Source: Mastigias papua (taxonomy: Eukaryota > Cnidaria > Scyphozoa > Rhizostomeae > Mastigiidae). Taken from it: a DNA stretch of 64,000 nucleotides. The first letter of the stretch is position 1. Each line of letters starts with the position of its first letter. Below, piece after piece: positions 35,090 to 48,077 of the stretch. Location of the stretch: assembly GCA_964019165.1 (NCBI GenBank), contig OZ025287.1, forward strand, positions 6,380,844 to 6,444,843. Direction: 5' to 3'. Made by a program: the position numbers and the translations under genes. The notes below the pieces were generated by a model that was given only the letters and a program-made list of their open reading frames with translations, was not told the DNA's origin and made no database searches.

Positions 35090-36700
35090 TCATTCACGGG
35101 AATCACATGCAAAGGTATTATAAACTCGTCAAACCTTTCAGATTATGATTTACCTTTTAAATATTGTATCCCATTTATGCCCACATATAGGCTAATTATT
35201 TTGAACAGTTGCAACTGAAGAGCGTTTTCATGCTTGAAATCTAATCAATTAGTTACCATGCGCATGAGGAAATATCATAAAGTTCTCATCTCTGGTGGGG
35301 CAAAAGTAGAAAAGTCTGCCTGCAAAATTTTTAGATTCCATACTGCGTATCAATTGTTTGAAAGAGGCATGCTGAATAATATTGCTTCATAATTAACATT
35401 GGGATAGTAACCAATAAATGCAATGCCTAATACTTCCAATCTTCATTGCTAAAATTAAATGGGAATGAGAATAAAGCTAGAAGTAGGTTTTGTGGTTACT
35501 TTCCGAGGAATAATAGCAATATGACAATCAAGATTTTCCAAAAGGAATGTCTCTTACTTGTACTTAAAAGTGCAATTAGAAAAACTGCTAACAAACCACC
35601 TACAGTATTTTAGTTAAGAAGCAATTTCATTAAGGTTTCAATGTACGACATACTACTGTTTTCCTCTTTTGTCATCACTGATCTCAAAATAGATAATTAA
35701 TCAGCATCGAAGGGTTGTTTGTTACAACCGAAAGCGCCAAGTAATGTGCCTCAGTTAAAACCTTTCCCTGCCTACATAAAGACAGTACTGGTACTCTGAT
35801 CTTCAATAATTACAGATTATAAGTAGATCCAACAGCCTGCAAAGGTTCATAATCTATTTCAACTGTATACGCAACTTTCTGGATCTACTAAATGCAGGCA
35901 TTTTACGAACATTTAAAAAGGAGGAATCGGGAAAATACAATCTTTGTTTGTTATGCTGCTCTATAATATTCATTTGTAAGATGTATTAGCTGTAACTAGA
36001 CCAATGAAACAGAAACATCAAGCATAAACTCTTGTTTAATTTTTGTATTAACATTGAAGCTCCTTAAAATGTAAGATGAATTGGCAATTGTTAGCATTTT
36101 TGTTGGCAAATCTCAGCTCATTTTTATATGTATTACTGAAGGTGTGGGCCATTGAAAATGGAGAAAATATTTTGAATCTTTTGCGTGCAAAATGAGCTAA
36201 ATTTCAATTGCCTGTAACTTTTGATAGGAGTGGTCTATTGAGCTACAATTTTCAGGGTTTTCTTTTCCCCATGGAAGCAGCGTTTAGTGAGAATGTGTGG
36301 AAAATCTGAGGTGGATCATATGAGAGCTTGTCAAGAATTAGGCGATTTCGTATGGAATTACTAATAGCCAAAAGTTATGTTGAAAAGGAAGGGCTAGGCT
36401 AGTTGTACTAAAGTGTTGAAGGGAAGCTGGTATAAAAACTGGACTGAACAAGAAGCAAGGTACTATGCAGGAGGTGGTGGCAATGAACTGGAAAAAGGCA
36501 TGCATTGAACGAACGAATGAATGGAGTGGAAAATAAAGTAACTAAAATGGAATTGCTCATCATCCTTTATTTTTTGAGCGTCATTAGCTTCCTGAGAAAT
36601 ATAACAGAAACAGTTGAACGACTAAATTGTGTGATTAATTTAGTTCGCTAATGGTTGCTAAGAAGCTAACTTAGTTAAAGGATCGCTAATGGTAGTAGTA
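35090..36700. other. Intergenic stretch
   Basis: No recognised feature between the HET-like gene and the LINE. Confidence 0.4.
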
Positions 36701-36781
36701 CTGGCAGATCGAATCTACGCGAGAGTACTTTGATCCATTTGATCTGAGTATAAGTTGCATTATATTTATCATCAATCACCA

Positions 36782-38329
36782 ATGGCTAATTGTGGCAGTA
36801 ACGAGCTGATATTGAAATCAATTGAAGAACTAAGTGCAAAGAAAAGGCGTCCAGATCATGACTCTGTAGTCTCCCACGCTCTGAAGCACCATGGCCTAAG
36901 CATTGAGGATGGCCGAAAGTCGCTGTTCTTCCTTCTGAATAGTGGCTCTATCGTTGACAAACCAACATCAGCTGGCTTTACTTCACTCTTTGTTAAAGAT
37001 GAATCTAATACTAATATTGCTGAATCAACCAGTGAAGATGGGGATCAGCACAACAACTCGTTTCTTAGCTTTTTGGACAAAGTGAAAACACCAACAAAAG
37101 AGCAATCTCAACAATCTCTGCTCACGCCACGCAAAATTGTACCACAGGAAAAGTCATTCCTCAACATTATAGAGAAACTATCCGACAACATCTCACTGCT
37201 TACTAATTTGCTGAGCACAGAAAGAGCAAAAAGTGGTAGCCTAATGAACGAAAATATGACACTCAAAGTAGAGATGGAAAAGCAAAGAGCTTCAAATCAT
37301 GGGGGATTCCCTCATTCTCCATCAAAACCAACAAGCAACGAGAAAATACAGCCCCTGCAAGCTACAATGCAAAAAGCTTCAAAGAGCACTGAAATTAATG
37401 AGGACAAACAACTTCCTCAATCAAATATCAAAAACGAGAAAATACAGCAAGATCTAGCCTCTCAACGATTCCTTAAGTACAAGTCAGAATTAAACACCAA
37501 AACGTATTGTAAAACAGCAAAAGAAAATTGCAGTGAAATGCAACATAACAAGAAGCCAAATAATAATAACATAAAAAGTAAGAAGCGCAACTACAACATC
37601 AACAAATACAGTAATTTTGAGAAAAGGGCCTACAATCAAGGAGAGGAACATGAATGGAACAAAAATCGGAAAAGCAAAAGCAACAGCAGAAATAGTAGGT
37701 TCAGCTTAGATTTCTCCAATAGTTCCCAAGCTCCTCATCAAAGCAGTGACATCTGCAGTACCATAAGGAAAGATGGACCGCAGCAAGATGACAAACTTTT
37801 TGATGAAAATCGTAAAGCCGGTACTTCAAAGAGGGTTCTCCTTCTTGGGGACTCACATGTTTGTCGTGTTGCTGAGTCAAACTTACTTTCTCACTGTTTC
37901 GATGCAAAAGGTATTGGAGGACTTCATAGCAACCAGTTAATTTCGAAACACAAAGGGATAATTAATAGTGACCTACCTAAAGTTGAAGAGGTTATTATCC
38001 ATGTTGGCAGCAACGACACAAGCAAAAATGTGGAGAAGGATAAAGTGGTTAACAACATCTCCCTGGCATGTAGAAGACTTAGAGAAATCAACCCTAACGT
38101 TCGGATAGCTGTATCCTCAATTTTCCTTCAAAAGTATGAGACACCTAAAAATCTTCATATTGTCGAGACGAATGCTGCGTTGGAGCGTTTTTGCTTTTCA
38201 AATGGATGGGACTTTGTGAACAATTCAAACATTCCCTTTAAACACATTGATCAATGGGGCATGCATCTAACCCCAGAGGGATACCGTCTATTTGCAAGCA
38301 ACTTAAATACTCACCTGATTAGTGGATGA
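36782..38329 (+). CDS. LINE ORF1 with SGNH-esterase domain
   Basis: The open frame runs from 36755 to 38329 (524 codons). The ATG at 36782 (MANCGSNELILKSIEELSAK) is the most likely start; the preceding frame is open too. Residues 140-185 form a likely coiled coil (KLSDNISLLTNLLSTERAK); 220-330 are basic and rich in Asn, Lys and Gln; residues 360-523 are an SGNH hydrolase: KRVLLLGDSHVCRVAE (Ser block), GIGGLHSNQL, VIIHVGSNDTSKN (G-x-N-D), and WGMHLTPEGYRLF (His block). In CR1/L2 LINEs this ORF1 esterase binds RNA-protein complexes or membranes; its exact role is unsettled. No stop or shift interrupts it. The stop overlaps the beginning of the ORF2 frame. Confidence 0.85.
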   Translation: MANCGSNELILKSIEELSAKKRRPDHDSVVSHALKHHGLSIEDGRKSLFFLLNSGSIVDKPTSAGFTSLFVKDESNTNIAESTSEDGDQHNNSFLSFLDKVKTPTKEQSQQSLLTPRKIVPQEKSFLNIIEKLSDNISLLTNLLSTERAKSGSLMNENMTLKVEMEKQRASNHGGFPHSPSKPTSNEKIQPLQATMQKASKSTEINEDKQLPQSNIKNEKIQQDLASQRFLKYKSELNTKTYCKTAKENCSEMQHNKKPNNNNIKSKKRNYNINKYSNFEKRAYNQGEEHEWNKNRKSKSNSRNSRFSLDFSNSSQAPHQSSDICSTIRKDGPQQDDKLFDENRKAGTSKRVLLLGDSHVCRVAESNLLSHCFDAKGIGGLHSNQLISKHKGIINSDLPKVEEVIIHVGSNDTSKNVEKDKVVNNISLACRRLREINPNVRIAVSSIFLQKYETPKNLHIVETNAALERFCFSNGWDFVNNSNIPFKHIDQWGMHLTPEGYRLFASNLNTHLISG

Positions 38330-41270
38330 TAAACACCCTAGAGGAGTGCAGGTTGGTGCTAGTATTTTAAATCCTAATTCCCCCGGTCGCATAACCAACA
38401 ATGACTTTAATCTTAGGGCTAAATCGAAAAAGGGTTTATTGATGGCGTCCCTGAATGTTAATGGGCTAAGAAGTCACTTAGATGAAGTCAACTTTATAGT
38501 AAAAAGTATGGGAATTGATATATTAGCATTAAATGAGACTAAGCTTGATCATTCAATCGAAAAGCAGTTAACTGAAATTACTGGATACAAACAGTTGCGC
38601 CTTGATAGATCAAGAAGTGGTGGGGGGATTTCTATATATGTTAGAGATACTCTAAAGTTTCAAATCAGGAATGATATCCCTGATGAAAGTATTGAGCTAC
38701 TCTGTATTGAAATTCAACCACTAAAATGCAAAACTTTTCTATTTGTTGCCTGGTATAGGCCCCCAAACGATCCGATTTGCACCTTTCACAACTTTGAAAG
38801 AGTTCTTTCGTATCTCGATAAAGAGAATAAGGAAATAATACTTATGGGTGATATAAACTGTGATCTATCTCAAGAATGGGGAAGAATTTCGTCAGATAGC
38901 AATGCAAAGCATCTAATTAATCTGTACCAGCTATTCAGTCTTAAACAGATAATTAAAGAACCAACTAGGGTGACACTAACAACATCAACACTTATTGACC
39001 ACATCGCTACGACTTGTACGGACAACATCTTAGATTCTGGGGTACACAAAGTAGCACTGAGCGACCACTACATGGTCTTTTGCAAACGAAAACTGAACGG
39101 TGCGGTAGGTGGCGGCCATAGGATGGTCATTACCAGAAATATGAAAAACTATAATCAAGAGGCATTCTTAGCCGATGTAGCATGTATCTGCTGGGAGACT
39201 GTTGTAAATAATTTTGGCGATACTAATGATATGATTAGAGCATGGTCATCCGTATTTTCAGCCATTATTGAAAAGCATGCTCCTATGAGAGAAATGAGAA
39301 TTTCGGATAAAAATTCTCCATAGATTACAAGGGAGCTTAAATCCTTGATGATATCAAGAGATAGGCTGAAAAAAGCTGCCGTAAAACACAAATCTCCAAC
39401 CATGATGTGCAGCTATAAAGCAATTCGTAATAGGGTAAACGGCCTTAATATCAAGCTAAAAAAATCAGTATTTTGCGTACAAGATTAGTGAGTGTAAAGG
39501 TGATATGAAAGAAACTTGGAAAGCAACTAACGCACTTCTCAATAAGCGCTACAAGTCAACTAACATCACATCCCTTACAGAAGGAGACATTCAAGTCCTT
39601 GAGAAAAAAGAGATCTCGAACACCATGAATGATTACTTTTGCACAATTGGTCAAGAGTTAGCTGATTAAAGTGACCAATCTCCGAACCCCCTTTTAGTTG
39701 GTGACTATATGATAAATGAAGGTAATAAAACCATGAAATTTACAAAGATTTCCGAGCAACATATCAGGGATGCCATCGATAAAACAAAAACATCTAAGGG
39801 GTTTGGAAACGATAATATCTCCAGTTACTTTCTCAAACTTGCCTTGCCTTATATCATCAAATCATTGGCGTGCATGTTTAACAGGTCCTTGGAGAATAGG
39901 GAGTTCCTTGCTCTTTGGAAAACTGCTAGAGTTATTCCTATTTTCAAAGAAGGAGATAAAAATGCCAAAGAAAATTATAGGCCAATATCGGTCCTTCCGG
40001 TCGTTTCAAGGCTCTTTGAAAGATTAGTATATAACCAACTATATCAACATTTAAATACAAATGATCTCTTAGCCCCAAGTCAATCTGGATTCAGAACACT
40101 TCATTCTACAGCCACTGCTCTTTTGAAATGCACTGACGATTGATACAATAGCTTAGATGCAGGAAAATATGTAGGAGTTATATTCGTGGACCTGAAAAAA
40201 GCTTTTGATACAGTTGATCACCAAATCCTTATTCAAAAGCTGGCTCATTACGGTATTCGATCTTCCGAACTAATTTGGTTCAAATCATACCTTTCTAATC
40301 GCTCCCAATTTACAAGAGTTAATGGAGTAGACTCCAAAGTTCAAAATATAGGAATAGGTGTCCCCCAAGGCTCATGTCTTGGTCCTTTATTATTTTTACT
40401 TTACATCAATGATCTTCCTAAAACCATTAACAACGCCAACGTCTGCATGTATGCAGATGATACTAGCCTAAGTTATCAAAACCATAGTATGCGTCAGTTA
40501 AACAGGGTGTTAAATCAGGACCTCAAAGCTCTCCATAACTGGTTGAGAGGTAACAAACTTTCTCTGAATGTGGCAAAAACACAGTCAATGGTAATTTCCA
40601 CTAAACAGAAGCTTGCTGTCTTGAAAAGTCAAACTGAGCAATTAAATCTGCACCTACATGATAAAGATCTTGACGGTGTTCAATCCATTAAGTATCTTGG
40701 AATCCATATTGACAATACTTTAGATTGGAAAAACATATTCAAGAAGTTTCAAAAAGCTTTTGCGATCTCTTGGGCTGATTAAGTATGCCAAAAGGTTTTT
40801 ACCATTAGATTCACTTAAAATCCTTTACACTGGCTTGGTTGATCCACATTTTCGCTACTGTTGCGCAGTCTGGGGTGTCTGTGGCCTTGCTGAAATCCAG
40901 CAACTACAAAAGCTTCAAAATCGTGCAGCCAGGATAATAACTGACAGCAATTATGACGCTCCTAGCAAACCCTTGATCAAAGATCTAGGTTGGAAAACGA
41001 TTGAGGACCTTATCCAATATGAATTGCAAATTATTGTCTATAAATCTAGAAATGGGCTTGCTCCTCAATATCTTTACAATATGTTTGTTGCCAACTCGTC
41101 TGATTCTTCGTATAATCTACGGAATACTGCGACAGACCTTAAGCTGCCAAAGAAAACTTCCTCTAATGGGCAGAAAGGTTTGTCCTACAATGGCGCGAAA
41201 TGTGGAACAGCCTACCAACAGAATCGAAGCTAGCACCTAGTCTTGCCTCCTTTAAAAAGTCTTTTGTGCA
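38322..41270 (+). pseudogene. LINE ORF2: APE endonuclease and reverse transcriptase, multiply broken
   Basis: The frame overlaps the ORF1 end by a few bases; the first ATG is at 38442. The endonuclease is complete through 39320: MASLNVNGLRSH, ILALNETKLD, VAWYRPPNDP, ILMGDINCDL, HKVALSDHYMVF, so all catalytic blocks are visible. A TAG stop at 39321, where relatives have Trp, is followed by a frame shift near 39470, a TAA at 39667 and a TGA at 40141. RT blocks follow in pieces: YRPISVLPVVSRLFERL, GVIFVDLKKAFDTVDHQ, GVPQGSCLGPLLFLLYINDL, CMYADDTSLSY, then after a shift near 40770 RYCCAVWG and LQKLQNRAARIITDS. The element cannot supply its own RT. Confidence 0.85.
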
Positions 41271-41528
41271 TATGACATGAAGTGTACTACAAAGCACAGG
41301 CTTCTATTACTTATTTATTGCTTTTACCATTGTATAGTTAGCAACCTACTAACGTTATTTGTTTCTTTATTTTTGTTAGTTTACATAACTCTTCTTCAGC
41401 TTTTTGGTATGCAGTTGTAATTAGGTTTTTAACTGATATTTTGTTCTTTTTCCTATGGTATTATGTATTTAAATGGAGGGCCTCTTGAAAAACAGCGGCA
41501 GCTGAAGAGCTAACCCTCCTTAAAGAAT

Positions 41529-41551
41529 TTTAATAATAATAATAATAATAA
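41529..41551 (+). repeat. (TAA)n tail of the LINE
   Basis: Seven TAA units directly after the 3' UTR, matching the microsatellite-like tail of CR1/L2 elements. Confidence 0.85.
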
Positions 41552-41559
41552 CTGCTACA

Positions 41560-43200
41560 AACAATCACTTTACCATTAATCAATACTACTTGGAAAAAAG
41601 TATAACCTCTTCTTGAATGTAGAGCTTCCGCTTTGAGCACGCGTTGTTTTGTCGGTGATGTGGTTGTTGCTGTTAGTGGAATAGCAGGAAGTCCGCTTGC
41701 CCACTTTTTGGTGGATTGAGCTAATCATTGCACTCGTGAAATGACATGCACATGTTAACACGCATGCTCTAAGGAGCTCAGGTAGGCGAACTATATTTTT
41801 GCTCTACAAGCGCATATCATGTTCAAACTGGTGAAAAACCTGTGCAGACCATGGTTGAAGTCATTCAAGCATATGATAAGCCCCAGACTCCTTATGAAAT
41901 TTTCGACCAATCAGATCATACCGGACTTTAAGGGTAACACGAGCTATGGTCACATAGACTATAATATTCATGAATTTAAATAACACTAACCAAATATTTA
42001 GAAAACTAACTTTAATTTTATGAAAAAGTTTTTATGGGGCTTTGCCCACAATGCCCAATAGCACGAGCGGCGATTGCTTGCCATACAAGGGAAACAGGAG
42101 TTATTGCCCCCTGCTCACAGCAAAAGGGAAATGAGGACATGATGTGCACTAATAAGCAAAGTTCTTCCAATAACGACCATTTTTACACGATATGGTAATA
42201 GGGCCAGCACTTGTTAGTTTTGCACAGGGGAGGAATCCCCCATTTCCCGAAAAAGAAATTTTGTTCAGTAAGAAATGATTCGCTTTGGATTTCCGGATTT
42301 TGCTCATCAGGCTGCTCTCTGCAATTAGGCACTTGGGCAAACTATTTGATTACTTTTAACTTTTCACAGAAGTGTGGTTATACTGTATTACAACTTAGAT
42401 TAAAAACTCAAAGCAAAAATTTAAGAAATCTTACTGTTTTATGTTTTGCTGGATTTTTAGATCAATATTCTTTGTGATATGATGAGATTTATATCGTGGA
42501 ATCTGAACGAAAACGACAGTGAGTCAGTGCTCGATGAACAAAAATCGTTTCTGAAGTTGCAGATTCCTCCCAAGTGCAAAACTCAGCATTGGTACTCTGA
42601 ACTTTTCCTTAAACTATAATTGTTTGGGTGCAAAACACAGAAGAGCACATTTTTCACATTGACTCATTGGTGCAAGTAAGACAATGAGATTTACTTAGCA
42701 TACATTGCTAACCACTACCGCATAAAAACATTTGTCTAAACACGATTGACATCAATACACAGCATAAACTCTTAATGTCCATCAAATTCAGTAGCTAAGT
42801 ATGTCATGGATGCCTCGCAGTCATTTTATAGGTGCAGAGGAATGGTGAAAGGAAAAGTATAGAGCTAACCGAGTGACAACCTCTGCAACATGTGGGGATG
42901 ATACGCACATCACACCCGCCATATTAATACGCCTATGCATGGGATCACAAATACTAGATTTCTCTAGAGTAGAACATTGTAAGCCCCAGGATTAGAAAAA
43001 CAGAAATTCCCATAGCTTTATATGACCTAATTTTACCTGCAGACTGGAGTAAGCATGATTTCTCCTTTAATTCAGTATCATTGTCATTATCGGTTTAGTA
43101 ACTTTCTTGCTAGTTCAACAAGTCTTGTGTCTGTGAACTGTTTCTAAGCGAATTAATCGCTGCGAGGTGAGACTGTTACGTATTGATACATATATCTACA
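41560..43200. other. Unrecognised non-coding stretch
   Basis: No coding family, RNA gene or terminal repeat recognised. Confidence 0.4.
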
Positions 43201-43206
43201 TAAATT

Positions 43207-44121
43207 CAGGCCCAGTTCACACTGGACCAAAGCAGAACGGAACGGAACAGTTCGATAGGGTATGGAACTGAATGGAACTTGTTGTACGGTGTTCAGAAGG
43301 GACTTGAACAGCTGGAACGGGAAAACATTGCTTCACATGAGCCCATTGTGTGCTGCCAGAGATTCCCAAGCTCACAAGCCACGTCTTCAGTTAGACAACA
43401 GTATTGTTTCAAGCCTGACCGTAAAAACCAATACCGTAGATCCTCGAATTGGCCCCCCTCGAAAAAGCTGCCCACCCGACAAGAGGATGAAAACTTCCAT
43501 AAAGATTAATGTTGAAATTCAGACTGTTCTTTTAATATTATGGAGAAAAGGAGCTTTGAAAATGAACTTAATGTGTATTATAAGTCATATTTAAGCCTTC
43601 TCCACGAATAAACCCCTAACCAAAAAGTATGAAAAATAAATAAGCCCCCAGGGAACTAATTCGAGGATTTAGGGTAAGTCGAAAAGACTGGAAAAACTAG
43701 AAGACAATTCAAGCAGCATACAGGAAAGCTGTTAATTCGAAGGGAGAAAGTGGAACTGGGTGCATAGAACTATTTAATATTATCCATGGCTCATTTCTCT
43801 TCAAGACGGCTACTAGCGAAATCTGAAATACGATAGTTGACATATGGTATGTCTGTTAGCCATGTTTGCTTTCAGCGTGATCTATCAAGTGCACATAATC
43901 GAATCTCAATCTAGAACGGAACGACCCAAAAAAGTGTTAACACTACAATCGCATCATAGAACGGAACGAAAAATTTCACTTTTTGGAGCGATCCGTTTAT
44001 CGGACCGGAATTGAACGGTTCTAACCCTTCGTGAATGAACACCTGCTATAGTTCTTTTTTTATTGGGCCACATTGATATTGCTCCATTCCGTTCTGTTTT
44101 GGTCTAATATGAACGGGGCCT
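43207..44121. mobile_element. MITE or foldback with AGGCCC termini, host to another MITE
   Basis: Left AGGCCCAGTTCACACTGGAC, then AAAGCAGAACGGAAC; the right end inverted reads AGGCCCCGTTCATATTAGAC, then AAAACAGAACGGAAT. GGAACG-type motifs recur inside in both directions. It contains a copy of the 28.2-kb MITE at 43432-43676. No coding sequence; target duplication unclear. Confidence 0.7.
43432..43676. mobile_element. MITE copy 2 of the 28.2-kb family, nested
   Basis: Begins ACCGTAGATCCTCGAATTGG and ends GAGGATTTAGGGTA, diverged inverted termini of the family at 28175-28625. AATAAGCCCCC remains near the right end. Smaller and more decayed than copy 1. Confidence 0.65.
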
Positions 44122-44325
44122 AAAGCTACGGGAATCAGACAAGTAAGTTGCGTCAAGTCATTGGTGGCGCAACCAGTTCATCAACCACAAGAGTTGTCTG
44201 TCTCCAAAATTGGTAAGGTTCTGTTGACAGTGCTATTCAATGACAGTTGAGTAACAAAGGTCTGCGTTCCGAGTTGTGAGAGACAGCAGCAATCGCCACA
44301 ATCCATATAAGAGATAAACCCACAG

Positions 44326-44700
44326 TGCCGGATCTAGCATTGAACATCGGGGGGAGGGGGGGGCATTTCTGTAAAATCATATACTTTGCTCAAAAAGCTA
44401 TGGTAAAATCATCATCTAATTTTATTATTCGGAGCCAATTACCCCCTGGTGGTCCACTGGCCTCCTCACTGACACCAAGCACCCTAGTCTTGTTCTCATG
44501 GTCCATTGACATGTAACCCAGTGCTATCACATCCATTTAACTTAAGTTGCGGTCTCTGTGCTCCAGAAGGTATAGAGTCTTCCCAATAATTTAACACCAT
44601 GAGATCACAAGCAATATTGTTTTAGGAAAATGGCTTACCTAATAATATCAGTCCCGTAGGCAGTTGGGGGGGGGCAGGGGGAATTACCCTCCAATAATTC
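44326..44700. other. Possible hAT-like terminus and G-rich runs
   Basis: CAGTGCCGGATCTAGCATTG followed by a run of G (44349-44365), and a second G-run at 44665-44682. It resembles ends of hAT elements with poly-G subtermini, but no matching inverse end was found. Confidence 0.3.
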
Positions 44701-44849
44701 TCGGAGATTGTGTTTGGAGATCTTATAAACAGTCGTTTAAATCCTAACATGCTGTGATAAGTACTTATAAAAGCTTCAAAAAAAGCTGTTCCGAAGTGTA
44801 CAAACCACGATAAGATGAATAAATTCGAGAGAAAAGACAACAATCAATA

Positions 44850-45770
44850 ACTTTACTACGCAGTATTGGCAATACGTGAACAGCTTTCGTACGATTCCTT
44901 CTTGCGACTACCAAGAAAATGTTACTTTTACACCCCAAATCTAGGCCCAGTCTCCCATTGCGCGGTTAGCCGAAGTGGTGCATTGAACATATGCTAATCG
45001 TTCTAAACGTTCTAAACTTTGCATGTGAATGAGAATTCAACAGATACGTCACAGAATTCGAAAGGCATAAGGAAATGGCTTGTGATATTTTAAAGTTATG
45101 CACAGCCCTATAGCTAATAAGTACATTGCTTTATATCAATCATGCAAAATGAAATTAAGTAGGTAGCTTAAAGTGGTCAGCACTATGCTAGCATTGTGCA
45201 TAAGTGCATACACATTTTTCTATAAGAAAATGGCTTATAGGAAAGCTTTACTCGGCTGCTCAAAAAATTAAGAAAGTTCAGTACTGGAGTTTTTAGGCCC
45301 AACAAAGTTATTACGTTGATACACACTTAAAAATCAAATTCTCACTTAATTTCAAAATCTCTAGTATTCAATTTTTATAGACTTCATTGGAATATCTGTG
45401 TGTAACAGTGTTATGTTTTTAAAGTGCCTATCTACCTGTGTAGCACTGCAGTGTTACATATAATCGAATATTGCCTATAAGAATATCTTAAGAGTGTTTT
45501 AGTACGGAAGTGATGTAAAAGCGAAGAAAGTTTCAGTACTGGACGAAAAATCGTTCTTATAAAATGAAAAACGTGTTTCTGAAAAAGTAAACATTTTATG
45601 GTTTTTCTTGTCCTTGTCAGAGACTTTATAAATGAAACCAGAGATAAAACAAATAGAAATCACTTTAGCGTAATAGCGCTTCATCGTGCAGACGTATTAT
45701 TGTAAAGGGGACCTACATGTAAAAGACCAAAGCTTCTGGATTATTTTTATTAAGGTAAGTTTAAGGCTAG
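44850..45770. other. Unrecognised non-coding stretch
   Basis: No feature recognised. Confidence 0.4.
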
Positions 45771-45779
45771 TCCCATACA

Positions 45780-47620
45780 CGATTCCGTACGTTGTAGAGT
45801 GCCCGTTGGAAAAAGGAAAAGTTGAAAGAAGTTATCACAGAGTCTGCTAATAAAATGATACTGCAGAGAAAGCAAAAGACAAGAGAAAAATAGATGACCC
45901 AAGAAGTGTTACAACTAATGGATATAAGGAGGATGAAAACAAGAGCAACAAAGAAATATGCGATATTATACACAAAGAGATCAAACACAAATGTAATGTA
46001 GCAGAGAAATATGCCTTGAAGAAAAAAGGCAGGAAATATAGAAGTCCCAAAATCTTAATCCAATCAACGTGCATAAGAGGATAAATGATTTGATGAACAT
46101 GAAGATTTGCTCAGCAAGTGGTTGTATAAAATCACAAAATGGGCAGTTTATATTGAAAATACATAAGACCTTAGAACTGTAGTTTGAGCAAATCAGAGAA
46201 CTGTATGACGGCAACAGTTCAGATCAAAAACCAAACTGTAAGAACTTTGAAAGACCTCGAATCATACCAGATGAGGCCATTGCACCATTGAAGAATATGA
46301 GAAAGCCAATGCAACAATTGAATTATGGGAACCACTTGAAGTAATGGGAATAACTGTACTAATAGAATTTCTGAATAATATACACTATAGTGCTCATCTT
46401 CCATGTAATATTTCAAACCAATGTTTTTGCTCTCCAAAAAAATCAGCAGCAATAGAATGTGAACTTCACCGCTCTATAAGTCTAATGAGCCACATAACGA
46501 AGATTTTATTAAGAATGCTAATGATGAGAGCAAAGAAAAAGTTAAAGCCCAAAAAAAAAACTGAAGTACAGTGTAGATTTGTGGAAAGAAAAGAGAAAAT
46601 ACATGCAATCTGTATACTAAGGTCTTTCATAGAACGCAGATTGGAAATGCAGAAAGGCCTATACATCTGCTATATTGACTATACAAAGACTTTTGATAGA
46701 GCTCAAAATACAAGTACAATGGATATACTACAAGAGTTGAATATTGATTGCAAAGATAAGAGAATAAAAGGAAGTGTGTACTGGAGATAAGCAGCCGCTA
46801 GCAATTTAGAAAATGAAATCTGCCAATACCAGCCAATAAAGAGGGGAATAAGACAATAATTTTTGCTATCCTTTCACTTGTTTTCCCTATAAAGTGAAAA
46901 AATCCTGCAACATTTGAAGGAATTTTTGATCCTAGTAAAATTGGATATTTCATGATCAACCCAAGATATGCTGATGACATAGCTTTGATAGCGGTGAGCG
47001 AAGAAGATCTGCAGGTGTTAACAGTTGTGGTAGTACAAGAAAGCGAAATCAAGTGACTTACTTTATATACAAAGATAACTGAAACAATGGTGATTACATG
47101 AAAACATACTATCACATCATGCATCATCAAGGTTAAGGGAAAGATCCCTGCCCCTTACCCATGTAGAAAAATTAAGATACAGAGGAGTTTTGATCACTTC
47201 AGATGAAAAGTGTGACACAGAAAAAAGAATAGAATAGGTCAGCCCAAGCCAACATTTCAAAGTATGAAACATCTCTTGTCTAATACATAACTGTGAATCA
47301 TTCTCAGAAAAGAGTATTTCAGTGCTATATATAACCTATCTTATTTATGAGCGCGAGACATAGACACTTAATGCAGAGATGAGAGAAAAATTGGAGGCAG
47401 CAGAGATATGGTTCTTAAGAAGGATGTTAAAAATTTCATGGACAAGAAAGACGAAAAAAGTAATTGTCTTACTAGAGGCAGTTGCAAATAGAGCACTTGT
47501 AAATGTAAATCGAAAAGAGGAAAATGACATTCTTCGGAAATGTAATGAGATGACGAGGAGTAGAACAGTAGTGGACGGCAGCAGTGCATTAAGATGTTGG
47601 ATGATCTTAGGGTACGGCTA
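45780..47620 (+). pseudogene. Dead LINE reverse transcriptase of a second type
   Basis: Scattered plus-strand blocks in order: EVLQLMDIRRMKTRATKKYA (about 45900-45960), AIECELHRSISLMSHITKIL, VQCRFVERKEK, LYICYIDYTKTFDRAQN (46300-46790), then PRYADDIALIAVSEEDLQVL (about 46960-47030), LRYRGVLITSDEKCDT (near 47170) and KLEAAEIWFLRRMLKISWTR (47385-47445). These are RT fingers, palm (YADD) and the carboxy-terminal region of the widespread invertebrate non-LTR group with SLMSHITK and YTKAFD. Many stops and shifts. It differs clearly from the CR1-like copies at 15 and 40 kb. Confidence 0.8.
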
Positions 47621-48077
47621 AGAATTGCCAACAAAATCACCGTGACCAAAACAAGTGGAGAGCCATGATCGCCAACACCTACCAGCAAGGAACATGGTGA
47701 TAGTTACGATACACATTGTCAAGAGCAATAGTACACTTATAATTAAGTTTAGCAATAAACTTACTAGCTTACATTATCAAAAAGTAGAAGAACAATTCCA
47801 TTGGGTTATACATTTTACAAATGGAGAAAAACTTTGGACCATATGGCCTCATTATTTGCTATCGAATTTCTATGGATTAAACTTTATAAAGGCTTAAGAG
47901 GTTCGATTATCATGGTTGAGATGTTCAAAACAATCACTCAGTTTGGAATACACTACATAGTACCAGAAAAGCCATGTCATATTTCATCAAGTAAAGGGAA
48001 GATCGCAAGTTGTGTCCACATGGACAGAGAATGTGTAGTAAGCAAAAAGTGGGCATGCATGGACAAACGAGGAGAGG

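Larger units (their letters stand above)
36720..41551 (+). mobile_element. Nearly full-length CR1/L2-type LINE with (TAA)n tail
   Basis: ORF1 (36782-38329), ORF2 (endonuclease then RT, about 38442-41270), a short 3' UTR and a (TAA)n tail (41529-41551). An SGNH-esterase ORF1 and a microsatellite-like 3' tail are features of the CR1/L2 group. The 5' end is not defined; I see no target duplication, which is normal for this group. ORF1 is open, while ORF2 has several stops and frame shifts. Confidence 0.85.
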
